Source: UMGS1312 sp964631595
GTDB lineage: Bacteria; Bacillota; Clostridia; Oscillospirales; CAG-272
Length of the DNA stretch: 5,707 bases
Direction: 5' to 3'
Assembly (NCBI GenBank): GCA_964631595.1
Contig: CAZVXL010000051.1
Coordinates: 1-5,707, forward strand
The first letter of the stretch is position 1; every line of letters begins with the position of its first letter. The position numbers and the translations under genes were made by a program. Under the pieces are notes generated by a model. That model did no database searches, was not told the DNA's origin, and was given only the letters and a program-made list of their open reading frames with translations. Positions 5,526 through 5,707 of this stretch are shown one piece after another.

Positions 5526-5540
5526 CGGACTATAAGTCAC
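5510..5540 (-). promoter_or_regulatory. C-boxes: paired operators for the controller protein
   Basis: Read on the minus strand, the promoter-distal box is GTGACTTATAGTC (5540-5528), a perfect match to the GACTnnnAGTC C-box consensus, followed by CCGT as in known controller sites. The promoter-proximal box, TGTGAAAAAAGTCAC (5524-5510), keeps TGA and AGTCA but lacks the central TATA. The distal box lies just upstream of the -35, suited to activation; the proximal box overlaps the -35 edge and the spacer, suited to repression. The whole block is flanked by GTGACTT/AAGTCAC, a near-palindromic 31-bp unit. Confidence 0.85.
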
Positions 5541-5542
5541 AA

Positions 5543-5572
5543 TTGGGCGCTTTGCGATACATTTGTTATAAT
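5543..5572 (+). promoter_or_regulatory. Rightward extended -10 promoter, divergent from the C operon
   Basis: TTGGGC (5543-5548), an 18-nt spacer and TATAAT (5567-5572), with TG at 5564-5565, form a plausible extended -10 promoter reading towards the right window edge. The only open frame close by is an 11-codon one at 5613-5648 with a weak, distant TTGGAG. The real target may lie beyond the window, or the promoter may be a remnant or chance AT-rich match. The rest of 5573-5650 shows nothing I can interpret. Confidence 0.4.
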
Positions 5573-5661
5573 ATTTTTATCTGCCAATTTGTTCTTGGAG
5601 TTATACCGCTATATGCCGTCAAAAATTCTATTAAAAATACCGATTTGAGATTCTCGCGTGT

Positions 5662-5707
5662 GCTTGTCTTGAACAAGTCGGCTCGGCTACGCCTCGCCGA
5701 GACAAGC
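5662..5707. repeat. GC-rich imperfect inverted repeat at the window edge
   Basis: The outer arms GCTTGTC (5662-5668) and GACAAGC (5701-5707) enclose an inner stem CTCGGC (5682-5687)/GCCGAG (5696-5701) with an 8-nt loop. A competing small hairpin, CTTGT (5663-5667)/ACAAG (5673-5677), lies in the left arm. It is far richer in G+C than the rest of the window, and has no T-run inside the window. It may be an intergenic palindromic repeat, a MITE end, a terminator of a flanking gene, or a recombination site. The element may continue past 5707. Confidence 0.5.

Noticed and set aside
1..5707. ACCGATT at 33-39 and again at 5639-5645 as flanking direct repeats of an insertion
   Set aside because: The match is 7 nt and not at clean element ends. 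A 7-mer shared between two short AT-rich flanks is not rare, and no transposase or integrase is present.
1..5707. CRISPR array, tRNA or rRNA
   Set aside because: I saw no regularly spaced repeats, cloverleaf or rRNA-like sequence; nearly all the window is accounted for by genes and short regulatory spacers.

Overview
The window is a compact, low-GC (roughly one-third G+C by eye) defence locus: a Type II restriction-modification (R-M) system with controller-protein regulation, plus two accessory genes whose roles are not settled. Strong AAGGAG ribosome binding sites, AT-rich spacers and extended -10 promoters suggest a low-GC bacterium, most likely a Firmicute (Clostridia-like). That assignment is an inference, because no chromosomal marker gene is present. 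TGA is a stop (end of the first methylase) and tryptophan is encoded by TGG, so code 4 is not indicated.

Layout, left to right. (1) On the minus strand, 44-1234, is an unrecognised ~396-residue, apparently helical protein with an R-x5-H motif compatible with, but not proof of, a HEPN RNase-like domain. (2) An intergenic region (1235-1442) holds two back-to-back extended -10 promoters. (3) A plus-strand operon (1443-4495) encodes a small XRE/Cro-type helix-turn-helix regulator, a GIY-YIG (T5orf172-like) protein fused to a RAMA-like and a DUF4357-like region, a D12-class adenine methyltransferase of motif order X-I-IV, and a second amino-methyltransferase whose motif IV reads HPPYW. Its genes are separated by 2 nt, 1 nt and a 1-nt overlap. 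A possible 34-codon hydrophobic peptide follows, and then a perfect 11-bp hairpin (4618-4645) that can terminate both strands. (4) On the minus strand, 5471 to 4649, a 68-residue controller (C) protein is followed 16 nt later by a 199-residue HNH restriction endonuclease carrying two extra CxxC pairs. The C gene has a promoter with textbook C-boxes (5510-5540). (5) The right edge has a rightward promoter-like sequence and a GC-rich imperfect inverted repeat cut by the window end.

How the parts probably work together. The two methyltransferases would protect host DNA. Having two different ones beside one nuclease suggests an asymmetric recognition site, with one enzyme per strand. The methylase operon has a strong, C-box-free promoter and its own XRE regulator, so it can be expressed at once on entry to a new host. 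The nuclease is delayed because its promoter depends on accumulation of the C protein, which activates through the upstream box and later represses through the box lying between -35 and -10. The GIY-YIG/RAMA protein sits between regulator and methylases and could be a second nuclease that senses base modification. The divergent left gene may be an accessory or back-up defence protein, but it could also be an unrelated neighbour. The least described parts are the GIY-YIG/RAMA fusion inside the methylase operon, the left gene, the short hydrophobic ORF, and the pairing of two separate regulators in one R-M system.
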